Source: G965218495 sp965218495 (GTDB taxonomy: Bacteria > Bacteroidota > Rhodothermia > Rhodothermales > Bin80). Taken from it: a DNA stretch of 64,000 nucleotides. Both the position numbers and the translations under genes were made by a program. Numbering within the stretch: position 1 is the first letter of the stretch; every line of letters begins with the position of its first letter. The DNA lies in assembly GCA_965218495.1 (NCBI GenBank), contig OZ244626.1:1240001-1304000 (forward strand), read 5' to 3'. Positions 19,060-27,586 of this stretch are shown here, in pieces. The notes below the pieces were generated by a model that saw nothing but the letters and a program-made list of their open reading frames with translations, did no database searches and was not told the DNA's origin.

Positions 19060-19971
19060 CTATACCTTCAGGTAACGAGCTGAGGAGTCTGTTGGCTTCG
19101 CGTGTGTGTACTTGCTTGTCGTGGTAAGTGACTTGTGGCCGAGGGTCTCTTTCACCAAGTGAATCGGCGCGCCATTGTCAAGCGCATGAGAGGCATGCGC
19201 GTGGCGAAGCCAGTGCGGGGACACCGCCTGATCCAAACCAGCCCGGCGCGCGGCTTTTCGGACAATCCTCCAAACTTGCTGCCTCGACAGCGGGCCGCCT
19301 TTTCGCGACCGAAACACCGCATCATGCCTGGAGCCGAAACCCGCCGCCTTCTCCGACTCGTAGTGCTCCAGGATGTCGGCCCAAGTATCGGACGAAAGGA
19401 GAACTGTGCGCGTCTTTTGGCCCTTGCCGAGTAGCGTTACCTGCCCAACGGGCCTTCCTCCGTCGGTGCCGCGGTCCATTAGTGCACCCCAAATCAGATG
19501 GGCCAGCTCCGAAACACGCGCGCCAGAAGCATAAAACAACCGCAAGAGGACGCCATTGCGCAAATCGGTCTCAAGCTCCAAGATCCGGTGGACGATGACT
19601 TCGGAAAGGATGCGTTCATTGAGACGGTCCGGCACGGTGGGCAGGGTGACAGCAGCTCCTACGTTAAACTCGAGGTACCCAATTCGGTGGCCGAAGCTGA
19701 ACAGGCTCTTTACGGCCGCCAGCTTTCGGGCCTGTGAGTTGAGCGCAAGTCCACACACTCGCAACTGGTCGGCCCATTGCCAAAAATGCTGCAAGCGAAC
19801 CTGACTCAAGGGCAGGTCAACAAAGTCAATGAACTGGTCGACATCACGCTTGTATGCACCTTGCGAGTGCACACTCTTGCCGTGCAGCCAGAGACCAATG
19901 AGATGGAGGTCATCATCGGCCTGGGCAACCCGGGTGGTGGCAGTGCTGCTATGGAGTGTTAGGCTCTGCAA
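19060..19971 (-). CDS. XerC/XerD-like tyrosine recombinase
   Basis: 303-residue site-specific recombinase of normal Xer length. An N-terminal SAM-like DNA-binding domain (residues about 20-105) precedes the catalytic domain. Active-site residues are all visible: Arg152 in SGARVSEL, Lys185 in GKGQKTR, His253 and Arg256 in HWLRHAHASH, His279 in LGHKSL and the nucleophile Tyr288 in TSKYTHA. It could resolve chromosome dimers or act as a mobile-element integrase. It is transcribed away from the large accessory operon that starts 450 bases further on. A dif-like site occurs at 33622-33649. Confidence 0.92.
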   Translation of the reverse strand: MQSLTLHSSTATTRVAQADDDLHLIGLWLHGKSVHSQGAYKRDVDQFIDFVDLPLSQVRLQHFWQWADQLRVCGLALNSQARKLAAVKSLFSFGHRIGYLEFNVGAAVTLPTVPDRLNERILSEVIVHRILELETDLRNGVLLRLFYASGARVSELAHLIWGALMDRGTDGGRPVGQVTLLGKGQKTRTVLLSSDTWADILEHYESEKAAGFGSRHDAVFRSRKGGPLSRQQVWRIVRKAARRAGLDQAVSPHWLRHAHASHALDNGAPIHLVKETLGHKSLTTTSKYTHAKPTDSSARYLKV

Positions 19972-20423
19972 TATCCTTTATAGCGTGCGCAATGGGATTA
20001 CACGTGGGCGGCACCTGCAATGTACTTTGCCTTCGCTTACAGCGAAGAACTCCGCGTATACCCGTAAGTTCGGCCGCGACTTGGAGCTGCAAAGGTGTGC
20101 GCGCAAAAGGCACCGCGGGACTTTGGACGCGCACCAAACGTTTGATTGGGTTGTCTGGGTTGGTCAGATGAGGCCTGGGCCGGCGCAGGCAAGAACGTTA
20201 GGGTGGTGTAGGGGATACCCAATTTGGTCCGCGGCAAAACCGTCTCCGCGAGCGGTTTATCCCGCTCAATTGAAATCGCACTCCGAAGCTCGCAATTACT
20301 TCGGCTGCCGGGTTGCAGTCGTTGAACACCGGCCGCGGTGCGTGTTAGCAGGTTGACAAATTCAGTTGGTCAGCGTAGTTTGGCGCCCCTGTGCAGGGTG
20401 CAGCGTACGATAGTTGTTGGCAT
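19972..20423. other. Intergenic region upstream of the tubulin/actin-like operon
   Basis: No gene is supported in these 452 bases. The last 70 bases contain a promoter-like pair for the operon at 20424-29754. The rest contains only short antisense frames. Confidence 0.55.
20353..20381 (+). promoter_or_regulatory. Candidate promoter of the accessory operon
   Basis: TTGACA at 20353-20358 is followed after 17 bases by TAGTTT at 20376-20381, about 43 bases upstream of the first gene. The -35 element is perfect for a housekeeping sigma factor and the -10 is weak. No palindromic operator is evident. Confidence 0.45.
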
Positions 20424-20894
20424 ATGTTAAGAATTAGCCTTCAGTTACCCCGATTTTGGCTTAGTGGCACACTGCTGATCTTGACGCTTTTCAGCTCGGG
20501 TTGTACCGATGAAATAAATACGTGGTGCCGAGAGGGGCCGATCTTGGCTACCCAGAGTAGCGCCATTCGGTTTTCCCAGTGGTTGGTATTGGCGTGCCTT
20601 CTTGTCGCAATCGCGGGTGGCTTTGCTTGGTTTTTTCACAACCGGAAGTTGCAGGTCTGGGACCTTAGCGAGTCCATTACCCCGCCTACTGTGGCTAGGA
20701 ACATCGGGGTCGTTGTGTTAGCTGTTCTGACCTTTCTTTGCCTAATCGGTGTTCGGCTCCTATTGAGCGGGGCCTCAGAATGCTCGCCTCAAGACAGGAA
20801 TAGCGCCTCGGTGGCGTGGTTCTTGGGAGGAATCATAAGTGTGGTCGGTGCCATACTTCTATACCGATTGAATCAGAGCAGTCGGTACCGTTAA
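20424..20894 (+). CDS. Small membrane lipoprotein, first gene of accessory operon
   Basis: 156 residues from the ATG at 20424. The N-terminus has a lipoprotein-type signal with lipobox-like LFSSGC. Three further hydrophobic segments follow: WLVLACLLVAIAGGFAWFF, NIGVVVLAVLTFLCLIGVRL and AWFLGGIISVVGAILLYRL. I do not recognise the family. It lies 11 bases upstream of the giant tubulin/actin-like gene, so it is probably its membrane partner or anchor. Confidence 0.7.
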   Translation: MLRISLQLPRFWLSGTLLILTLFSSGCTDEINTWCREGPILATQSSAIRFSQWLVLACLLVAIAGGFAWFFHNRKLQVWDLSESITPPTVARNIGVVVLAVLTFLCLIGVRLLLSGASECSPQDRNSASVAWFLGGIISVVGAILLYRLNQSSRYR

Positions 20895-20905
20895 CCGGTA
20901 TTCAA

Positions 20906-23900
20906 ATGAATCACCTCATTGCGTGCGGCGGGACGGGTGCACACGTTTCAATGGCAATTGTGCGCCTGCACATGCTGGGATATCCGCTGGGTCTTTTTCG
21001 CGACGCAAAAACTGACCAGCCGTTCGAGTTTCCCGACCTATACCTTGTGGACCAAGACTCTGGCGATGGAATCGGAGAAAGGACCGCATGGCAGGCCGTG
21101 CGAAATCTGATAGAACGGCATCCGGGCCAGTATGACTGGAAGTTTGTCATTGGCAGGGAGGGTGGGCCAAAGCGGGAGGTTGTCAGCCCACTTCCGCTGG
21201 GCAAAACAAAAGAATGGCATGCCAAGCCGTATAGTACGCTCTATGGCAGGTTCAGGTATTCCTCCATGCTCAGGCTGTTCGCTTCTACCGAGCAGCGGCT
21301 TATAGATTACTCCCTCGGAATGATGGGATCACCCGCCGTGGGGTCACTACTTTTTGAGCTTAAGAAATACGACCTTAACCCCAAGAATGTGAACCATGAT
21401 CGAGCCTACGCTACGATGCGCCGGCTGTGTTGCACCGGACGTGTAGTTGTAACCGGATCTGGCGTGGGTGGTACTGGGGCTTCCGTGGCCCCAACCCTAG
21501 CCCGTCAGTGCGCTCAGGCTGGCGCGAATGTCATGGCGGTGATGATACAGCGGTGGTTCGAACTTCGTGCTGACAATCTTCAAAGGGACAAATTCGATAA
21601 GGCCGTTCTGCGCAACACGGTGATGGAAGAGAATGCCGCCACGGGGCTTGCGTCCTATGGCCAAGACTTGGCAAAGAACGCTGCCGCAGTACTGGTTGGC
21701 GTGCCAAGATCGGCACTTAGTGCACGTGAATTCACCTCCGATAACCAGCAGCCCATTAAAGACTCATACGTTCATGCGATAGCGGCGCTGTCGGCCATGC
21801 AGCACTTTATGAAGCCGGAGCCTGTCAAACCGGGCCTGTACGGAATGTCGGCGTCCGACCCAACGCAGTTGACCGGTGATGTTGCCATTGGGGACCATTC
21901 GCTGCAGAATCTTGCTGACAGGGCACACGTGTTCGTATACCTACTGCAGGTATTCGCCAAGGTGCTGGCAAGAAAGTCAACCAAGCCTAAGGAGGCACTG
22001 TCGAAGATATACCGTGCCGTGGAAGCACTTGTGGAATCACCAAAGGCTGTTGGCGAGAAACTGGAACGGCTGCTCAAGGACTACCGTGACAGTTTGGAAT
22101 GGCTTGTCTCTCTAGGCGTTGAAAAACCAGAACTCAACAAGCAGAATATCTCTGAGCAGTTCGCGTATGAGGCTCAATCGAGGAAACGTCTATCAGAAGA
22201 ACCTCTGACCACTGAAGATAACCGAACGTCCGAGCAAATCGCGTTGGTGCTTTTTCATTGGACCGCCGATTGGATCCGTACGGAATGGAAGGAGGGACTG
22301 GTTTATCATCGTGCACAGCGACTGGCGGGGTCACCAGGAGCAAAGGGGTACTGGCCAGAGCAGAGAGCAACGGGCTTGGCCATGGAATGGGGCCTTTCTG
22401 GCCACTTAGCATCGGTTCAGCGGGAAAAGATCCTTGATACGCTTGCAGGCTTTTACGATTCGGATTTGGTCTCCCAAAATGGCTGGCCACACCCGATCGC
22501 AGCGGCTCAGCAATTCCGTTTCCAAATTCAGAGCGGCACTGGGTCGGCACGTCGCAAGCTTGAATTGCTGCTCGCGGGACTGGCAACTGACGAGCTTCAA
22601 CTGAAACCGGTAGAGGAATCTCGTCACGAGTCCGGTCCAACCCTTGAGCGCTTGCTAGGCGACTTAAGGCAAGAGGAGTTTCACGGACTCGCTCGCTTTA
22701 AGGCCGTGCGAAAACGCGACAATAAAGTCTTCGGATTCAATTCTCCGCACACGCTGATTTGCCCGGTGCCTGACCTTAGAGACGACGATTGGCGCGAACT
22801 TTGGTGTGACCTAACAGGCTCTACAGACGGCCGCGAATGGGGGACTTCGGATTCATGGGGCCTGCAAGGTGAACAGGCCAGAGGCTGCGTCAGCACATGG
22901 ATTGACGGACTGAGCCGGCACATTTCACCACAGCTGCCGCCGTGGGCAGAAGCCATGCGATCTGCTATGTCGGCTCCTTTCGGCATTGGGACGTCGCTTC
23001 AAGTGTACTGGGGGACGGATGTAAATGCGCAGCTCACAACCATTTTACTGCCATCTGTCGATCCATCTTCCTGGCATAACGAAAGCCTGCCGTTTGCTCA
23101 GGACTGTAATCCTGAGGAGTTCATCACTTCCGTGCCGGAGTTCGAGAATCTGAACGGATTTAGTTGCTATAAAGAATTCCGGACGCCGGACCGCGAAGAA
23201 CCTCTGCGGGTGATTTGGAAGGAGCATCTTGACGCGCTTCAGAGGTCGAGCCATATATATGGATGGCGTATTGGACGGAAAAAAGATCAGCTGGAGATTT
23301 TCTGGGACCTCGATAGAAAGTTAGTCTTGCGCGACACGCGCGTGCTGGATGAAGCCGCAATCCGCATTCCTACTTGTATTCCTTTGGCCCAGCACCACGT
23401 CCCCGAATCCGCACGGCGTGACATTGACACGCAGTACCCGGATCTGCCAATTTTGCCCGAATATATCGGGTTGATCCTGACGGACACCGACGAGGACTTG
23501 GTCGGCCTCCTCGTCGGCGGCGTCACCGACGAGCAACGGCTACGCGTGGGAAGCAAACCCATGGTAGGGGCCGATTCGGTCACATGGACATTCAGGGTCA
23601 AGGGCCGCGCCGATCGCATTAGGATTTCGATCGCCGTGGATGACCGCATGGAGCAGGACCGGGTCAGAGCACACTGGATGATCTGGCCGGGCTTCCGCGC
23701 TTTGCCAAAATTCGAACCGTGGTCAGCGTATTACGTGTACGCCCACTCAACGCGGCCATCGCTGGAGGTTCGCACCCTGTTTGCGAACAAGGATGGACTC
23801 GGCGAAGCGCAAGTTAGGATTCCCGCAGCGGATGTCCGCGCTCGCGCCATCAAGTACGATGTGGACCAGCGTAGACACGTCGGAGGCCCACCTGTGGCCT

Positions 23901-25735
23901 TGTGCGCTTACGACAACGCTATGCGATGCCACGTCGGCATTTACCTGATTCGGCTGAAAGGGTACGAACGGTCAGACTCGCCATGGAAGCTGGCTGTAGA
24001 CTTCGGGACCTCTCATACCATTGCCGCAATGGACGAGCGGGACGGTAGCACAGCGCCTGTTGACCTTGCCCCTGAGTTGGCACCCAGCCGACAGCAGTCT
24101 CCCCTATCTCTGCACATAAGCGAAAACTGGCCAAATGTGCCGGGCCGTGAATTGTGGAGGCCTACGTACCTCCAAAAGCGCCGCTCAGGAGCAGAGCCCT
24201 TGATCCCGTCGGAGATTATGTCCGTCAAGCCGCTTAAGCAACTAATCGCGCAGGATATCAGGCAATGGGAGCCGTTAGGTGATTGTGCCATTCCGGCCAT
24301 GGAGTTGCAGCGAAGCGACCTTCCCGATTTTGTCCTTTCCGGGTTTAAGTGGAGGGTATCACAGCCGCGCTTCCAAGAATCCGAGACGCTTCTGCGGGAG
24401 ATCTATCTCGGCATGGCCTTGGAGATCCTCGTGGCAGACATGGTACGCACCCGCGGTTTACTACCGAAACGTGTAGACATCACGTTCACCTATCCGCTAC
24501 GCAGTGCCATGAGTGCTGAAGTCAGAGCATATATGGAATCTGTCCATGGCGTGCTTAAGCGCAGTGGAAACGATCTTGGCTGTAACTTTGAACCAGTTGG
24601 GGGCCAAGGGCTGTACAGCGAATCGCATGCTGCCAAGGGCGGAACGGCAAGGTTTGCCGAAATCATTCTCGTGGGCGACCTAGGCGGCGGGACCATTGAT
24701 CTGCTGATCTCCACCACCGAAAAGCATGGCAACAGCCATTTTGGAGAGGTGGCCGATAGCGCAAAGATCGGGGGTGATCTACTGCTTGAGCTAATGGCCA
24801 GGAACGCGTCTGATTACCTGCCCTCCAACGGAGGATGGAATTTAACTGATCCGTCCGCCTGCGCCACGCAACTTCGCGCGTGGATGCGTGCGCGCGGGTC
24901 CCTTCAGTTATTCGGCACCAGGAGCGCAAACCAGCGTGACGATGGCTTGGAGCTGAAGGGCTTTGATCACGCATCGCATGGCAATAGAGCGCGGCAACTC
25001 ATCAATCGGTATTTCCGGCTGATTACGGATTACATGGCCCGCAGCCTCGTTGCATATGTCGGAACGGACTGGTGGCCATCGCTCACGGAGGAGGATCGTA
25101 GTCGCCTCCGTATCGTTGTCCAGCTTAGAGGCAACGGATGGAGGCTGTGGTACGAGAGCGAAGACTATATGGCCATCCAGCGCAGCATGGAAGCATGGAT
25201 TCGTGAGCGTGCCAATAACCTCTGGAAATACGTAGACATGGAAACTCCAAGCAGCGATAAGTGGCACCTGCCTGGTACCATCACGCGTCCAAAGATTGAC
25301 CCGATCTGCAATGTAGTAGACAAGAACCTGGGTCCTGACTTGGCGCTTGAGAAAAGCTACAAGTTTCCGCTATCGGACTTTGAGCTCCTGTGCGAGGGCA
25401 CGCCGGACAGAAACGTGGATTGGTTTGAGCCGCTGCCATTGAGGATTGCCGAGGGCGCCGAGCCTGAATTCGGACACATTGCTCCACCGATTCTGCTGGG
25501 GCACCCTGATAAGTCTCCGTCCAAGATTAGTGTGCTCGAAGACGCCCTGATTAAGAAGATCAATGAAGCGATAAAAGGGGGCAAGGTTCGGGCCCGCGAT
25601 ACGCTTGATGCCCCGATAGCTTCGCTGATTTGGGAACAGGCATTCTGTTCGCAGCAACTAACGGGCGGCGGCGCAGCGACCTCTCCACCTTTTTCATTGA
25701 AACGGATGGCCGGACGGGCGCGATTGAGACGCTGA
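20906..25735 (+). CDS. Giant protein with tubulin-like N-terminus and Hsp70/actin-like C-terminal half
   Basis: 1609 residues from the ATG at 20906, chosen because it opens directly into IACGGTGAHVSMAIVRLHML. That segment resembles the first nucleotide loop of tubulin/FtsZ folds. Residues 183-194 (TGSGVGGTGASV) resemble the glycine-rich tubulin signature. A long middle region follows that I cannot assign. From about residue 1028 an actin/Hsp70-type ATPase is recognisable: LAVDFGTSHTIAAM (phosphate 1, Asp1032), GDLGGGTIDLLIS (phosphate 2, residues 1257-1266) and IGGDLLLELM. VVQLRGNGWRLWYE may be the adenosine loop. No signal peptide is present, so it is probably cytoplasmic. The extreme C-terminus may be frameshifted: an alternative frame (ETDGRTGAIETLTASPIREA) runs to a stop at 25777-25779. 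Confidence 0.85.
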   Translation: MNHLIACGGTGAHVSMAIVRLHMLGYPLGLFRDAKTDQPFEFPDLYLVDQDSGDGIGERTAWQAVRNLIERHPGQYDWKFVIGREGGPKREVVSPLPLGKTKEWHAKPYSTLYGRFRYSSMLRLFASTEQRLIDYSLGMMGSPAVGSLLFELKKYDLNPKNVNHDRAYATMRRLCCTGRVVVTGSGVGGTGASVAPTLARQCAQAGANVMAVMIQRWFELRADNLQRDKFDKAVLRNTVMEENAATGLASYGQDLAKNAAAVLVGVPRSALSAREFTSDNQQPIKDSYVHAIAALSAMQHFMKPEPVKPGLYGMSASDPTQLTGDVAIGDHSLQNLADRAHVFVYLLQVFAKVLARKSTKPKEALSKIYRAVEALVESPKAVGEKLERLLKDYRDSLEWLVSLGVEKPELNKQNISEQFAYEAQSRKRLSEEPLTTEDNRTSEQIALVLFHWTADWIRTEWKEGLVYHRAQRLAGSPGAKGYWPEQRATGLAMEWGLSGHLASVQREKILDTLAGFYDSDLVSQNGWPHPIAAAQQFRFQIQSGTGSARRKLELLLAGLATDELQLKPVEESRHESGPTLERLLGDLRQEEFHGLARFKAVRKRDNKVFGFNSPHTLICPVPDLRDDDWRELWCDLTGSTDGREWGTSDSWGLQGEQARGCVSTWIDGLSRHISPQLPPWAEAMRSAMSAPFGIGTSLQVYWGTDVNAQLTTILLPSVDPSSWHNESLPFAQDCNPEEFITSVPEFENLNGFSCYKEFRTPDREEPLRVIWKEHLDALQRSSHIYGWRIGRKKDQLEIFWDLDRKLVLRDTRVLDEAAIRIPTCIPLAQHHVPESARRDIDTQYPDLPILPEYIGLILTDTDEDLVGLLVGGVTDEQRLRVGSKPMVGADSVTWTFRVKGRADRIRISIAVDDRMEQDRVRAHWMIWPGFRALPKFEPWSAYYVYAHSTRPSLEVRTLFANKDGLGEAQVRIPAADVRARAIKYDVDQRRHVGGPPVALCAYDNAMRCHVGIYLIRLKGYERSDSPWKLAVDFGTSHTIAAMDERDGSTAPVDLAPELAPSRQQSPLSLHISENWPNVPGRELWRPTYLQKRRSGAEPLIPSEIMSVKPLKQLIAQDIRQWEPLGDCAIPAMELQRSDLPDFVLSGFKWRVSQPRFQESETLLREIYLGMALEILVADMVRTRGLLPKRVDITFTYPLRSAMSAEVRAYMESVHGVLKRSGNDLGCNFEPVGGQGLYSESHAAKGGTARFAEIILVGDLGGGTIDLLISTTEKHGNSHFGEVADSAKIGGDLLLELMARNASDYLPSNGGWNLTDPSACATQLRAWMRARGSLQLFGTRSANQRDDGLELKGFDHASHGNRARQLINRYFRLITDYMARSLVAYVGTDWWPSLTEEDRSRLRIVVQLRGNGWRLWYESEDYMAIQRSMEAWIRERANNLWKYVDMETPSSDKWHLPGTITRPKIDPICNVVDKNLGPDLALEKSYKFPLSDFELLCEGTPDRNVDWFEPLPLRIAEGAEPEFGHIAPPILLGHPDKSPSKISVLEDALIKKINEAIKGGKVRARDTLDAPIASLIWEQAFCSQQLTGGGAATSPPFSLKRMAGRARLRR

Positions 25736-25854
25736 CAGCTTCTCCTATCCGGGAGGCAGCGTTGGTTTGGCAGAGCTGACACCTGATTGGGAGGCCAACG
25801 CATCAACCGCAGTCCCGGTGGCCGGGGTATGCAACCAGCCGTACCGCATCAGCC

Positions 25855-26196
25855 ATGCCAAATGACAACCAAGTTGAGCGGTCCATTGCAATGGTCGATT
25901 CTAAAGCCCCATCATGTCCGCCTTCCGGTAAAACGGGCCAACGCTGGCGCGTCAGCGTTGGAAAGGTGGGATTGGTTTCTCTGCGAGTTGCCCGCGCCCT
26001 AGTACGGTGGATGCTAAGCGCGATGCGCTGGATCGTGCGATCATTGGAGGTCCTTGACGGAAGGCTGAACAAGCGCGCGGCCCGCAACGTGCCCCTAGTC
26101 TTACGTGATGCCCTACGAATTGCAGAAGGTATTCCCACGCTTGACTGGCCACCCGCGCGTGAATCGGGCCATACCACCAAAACCAAACTGCGGTGA
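25855..26196 (+). CDS. Small basic protein of unknown function
   Basis: 113-residue reading frame between the giant gene and the VWA-like lipoprotein gene, ending six bases before the next ATG. It is arginine-rich, with a central possibly helical segment (LVSLRVARALVRWMLSAMRW) that is amphipathic rather than a clear membrane helix. I do not recognise it. It fills a gap of about 470 bases in an otherwise tight operon, which supports it being real. If the upstream gene has a frameshifted end, part of this region could belong to that gene. Confidence 0.5.
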   Translation: MPNDNQVERSIAMVDSKAPSCPPSGKTGQRWRVSVGKVGLVSLRVARALVRWMLSAMRWIVRSLEVLDGRLNKRAARNVPLVLRDALRIAEGIPTLDWPPARESGHTTKTKLR

Positions 26197-26202
26197 CTCC
26201 TT

Positions 26203-27582
26203 ATGGAGAATCGGAAGTCTTGGCCTGGCACGATCCTAGTCGGGTTACTCGTGACACTGGCTAGCTGTTCGGGCGGATGTGACCGTGACAGTGCCCCCAC
26301 AGGAGCAGTGTTAAGATACTTTCCGGCCAACGATTCGGATGCTACACTGCAGGCAACGGTTGTGCCCCAATGGACGGATGCATCACCGCCCGAGAAGCCT
26401 ATCATCAAAATAGATCAGCAACAGATTGATATTTTGCTGGACCTGTCCATTCCGATGGGCGGCTACATGCATACGAACCTGGACACGGTATCTCTGCTCC
26501 CCGACATCTTCAGGAATCTATCCAACCTGCTCAAGGCTGACTATGGAGTGGGCGGCGCTCTGATCGCGTGCGAAGGCGTCTCCAACACGACCACGCAATT
26601 CGATTGCTTGTCCGTTATGCGCCGTGCGATGTTCAGTGGAAGCAAATCCCATATTGACGTAGCGATCAGTGACGCAATTCACCGGCTAAATGCCGGTGAA
26701 ATTGAAGCTGCGGCACTCGTCTCCGACCTGTTCGTTACCGCTGACGACGTATATGGGCCAGTGGCATTGCTAAGCCTTATAAGGGATCCGGCGCTGCTTT
26801 CGGGCTACAATAGTGGCGAAATTCACCTGTCTCTCTTGGGCGTTCGCCTCAACTACTGGGGTGTTCATGCACGCAATTGCGATGCTACCAATAGCCTCGG
26901 TTGCTGGTATCATGAAGGTGAGCGCCGGTACAAGCAACTCACGGCGCGCGTCAAGCGGCCGCTCTATATCCTCACTATTGGGCGGAGCAGGGAAGACGAA
27001 AACAACGTACGTGAGGTCGTGTCTGCTCTAAAGGCCGCCATTCTTACGATGGATGCCAACATAGAGGTTCGGGTTGATCACCTGACGCAAGGGTCAGGAG
27101 GACTCCCAGCGGACATTGAGTGGGACGACATCGATTGGGCTAACGACAACGACAGGTATAGCGTTCTCTATTACGAAGACACTGACAGCTATTCGTGCAC
27201 CGGTGACGTGGAAATGCCATTGGACGGATGGTTCGCCGACAACTCGTGGCAGCCAATATCCAGCGGGCTGGCAGTGGATCAAGGCCAGAGCTCGATAACT
27301 TGGCTCACAGCCTCGGTTGCCGAGTCTGCAAATCGCAATCGATTGGCTGTAGGGATCAATTGCGCTGCCGTGCGCAGCGTTTGCGAGGCCCGTCAGGAAC
27401 CGCCGCAAGGCGCGCTATCGTTCCGAATGATAAGAGAAGCGGACGACTGGCACGCATGGTCTTCCGTGCAGGAACGTCCAGATCGGACACTTCACCTTAC
27501 CGAATTCATTAGCAGTCTTCGTCCCGACCATTACGAGGCGGCAGTCTCTCCATTCGTGAAGATGAATTGCGGCAGGTGGTAA
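26203..27582 (+). CDS. VWA-like exported lipoprotein
   Basis: 459 residues. The N-terminal signal ends in a lipobox (LASC), so the protein is probably lipid-anchored outside the cytoplasm. The fold appears von Willebrand A-like: IDILLDLSIPMGGYM at the position of the MIDAS strand, EIEAAALVSDLFVTADD at the second metal-site strand, and RPLYILTIGRSREDEN later. The first motif reads DLSIP instead of DxSxS, so metal binding may be altered. About ten cysteines after the lipobox suggest disulfides. It starts six bases after the preceding gene and ends four bases before the ZorA-like gene. Confidence 0.75.
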   Translation: MENRKSWPGTILVGLLVTLASCSGGCDRDSAPTGAVLRYFPANDSDATLQATVVPQWTDASPPEKPIIKIDQQQIDILLDLSIPMGGYMHTNLDTVSLLPDIFRNLSNLLKADYGVGGALIACEGVSNTTTQFDCLSVMRRAMFSGSKSHIDVAISDAIHRLNAGEIEAAALVSDLFVTADDVYGPVALLSLIRDPALLSGYNSGEIHLSLLGVRLNYWGVHARNCDATNSLGCWYHEGERRYKQLTARVKRPLYILTIGRSREDENNVREVVSALKAAILTMDANIEVRVDHLTQGSGGLPADIEWDDIDWANDNDRYSVLYYEDTDSYSCTGDVEMPLDGWFADNSWQPISSGLAVDQGQSSITWLTASVAESANRNRLAVGINCAAVRSVCEARQEPPQGALSFRMIREADDWHAWSSVQERPDRTLHLTEFISSLRPDHYEAAVSPFVKMNCGRW

Positions 27583-27586
27583 GACG

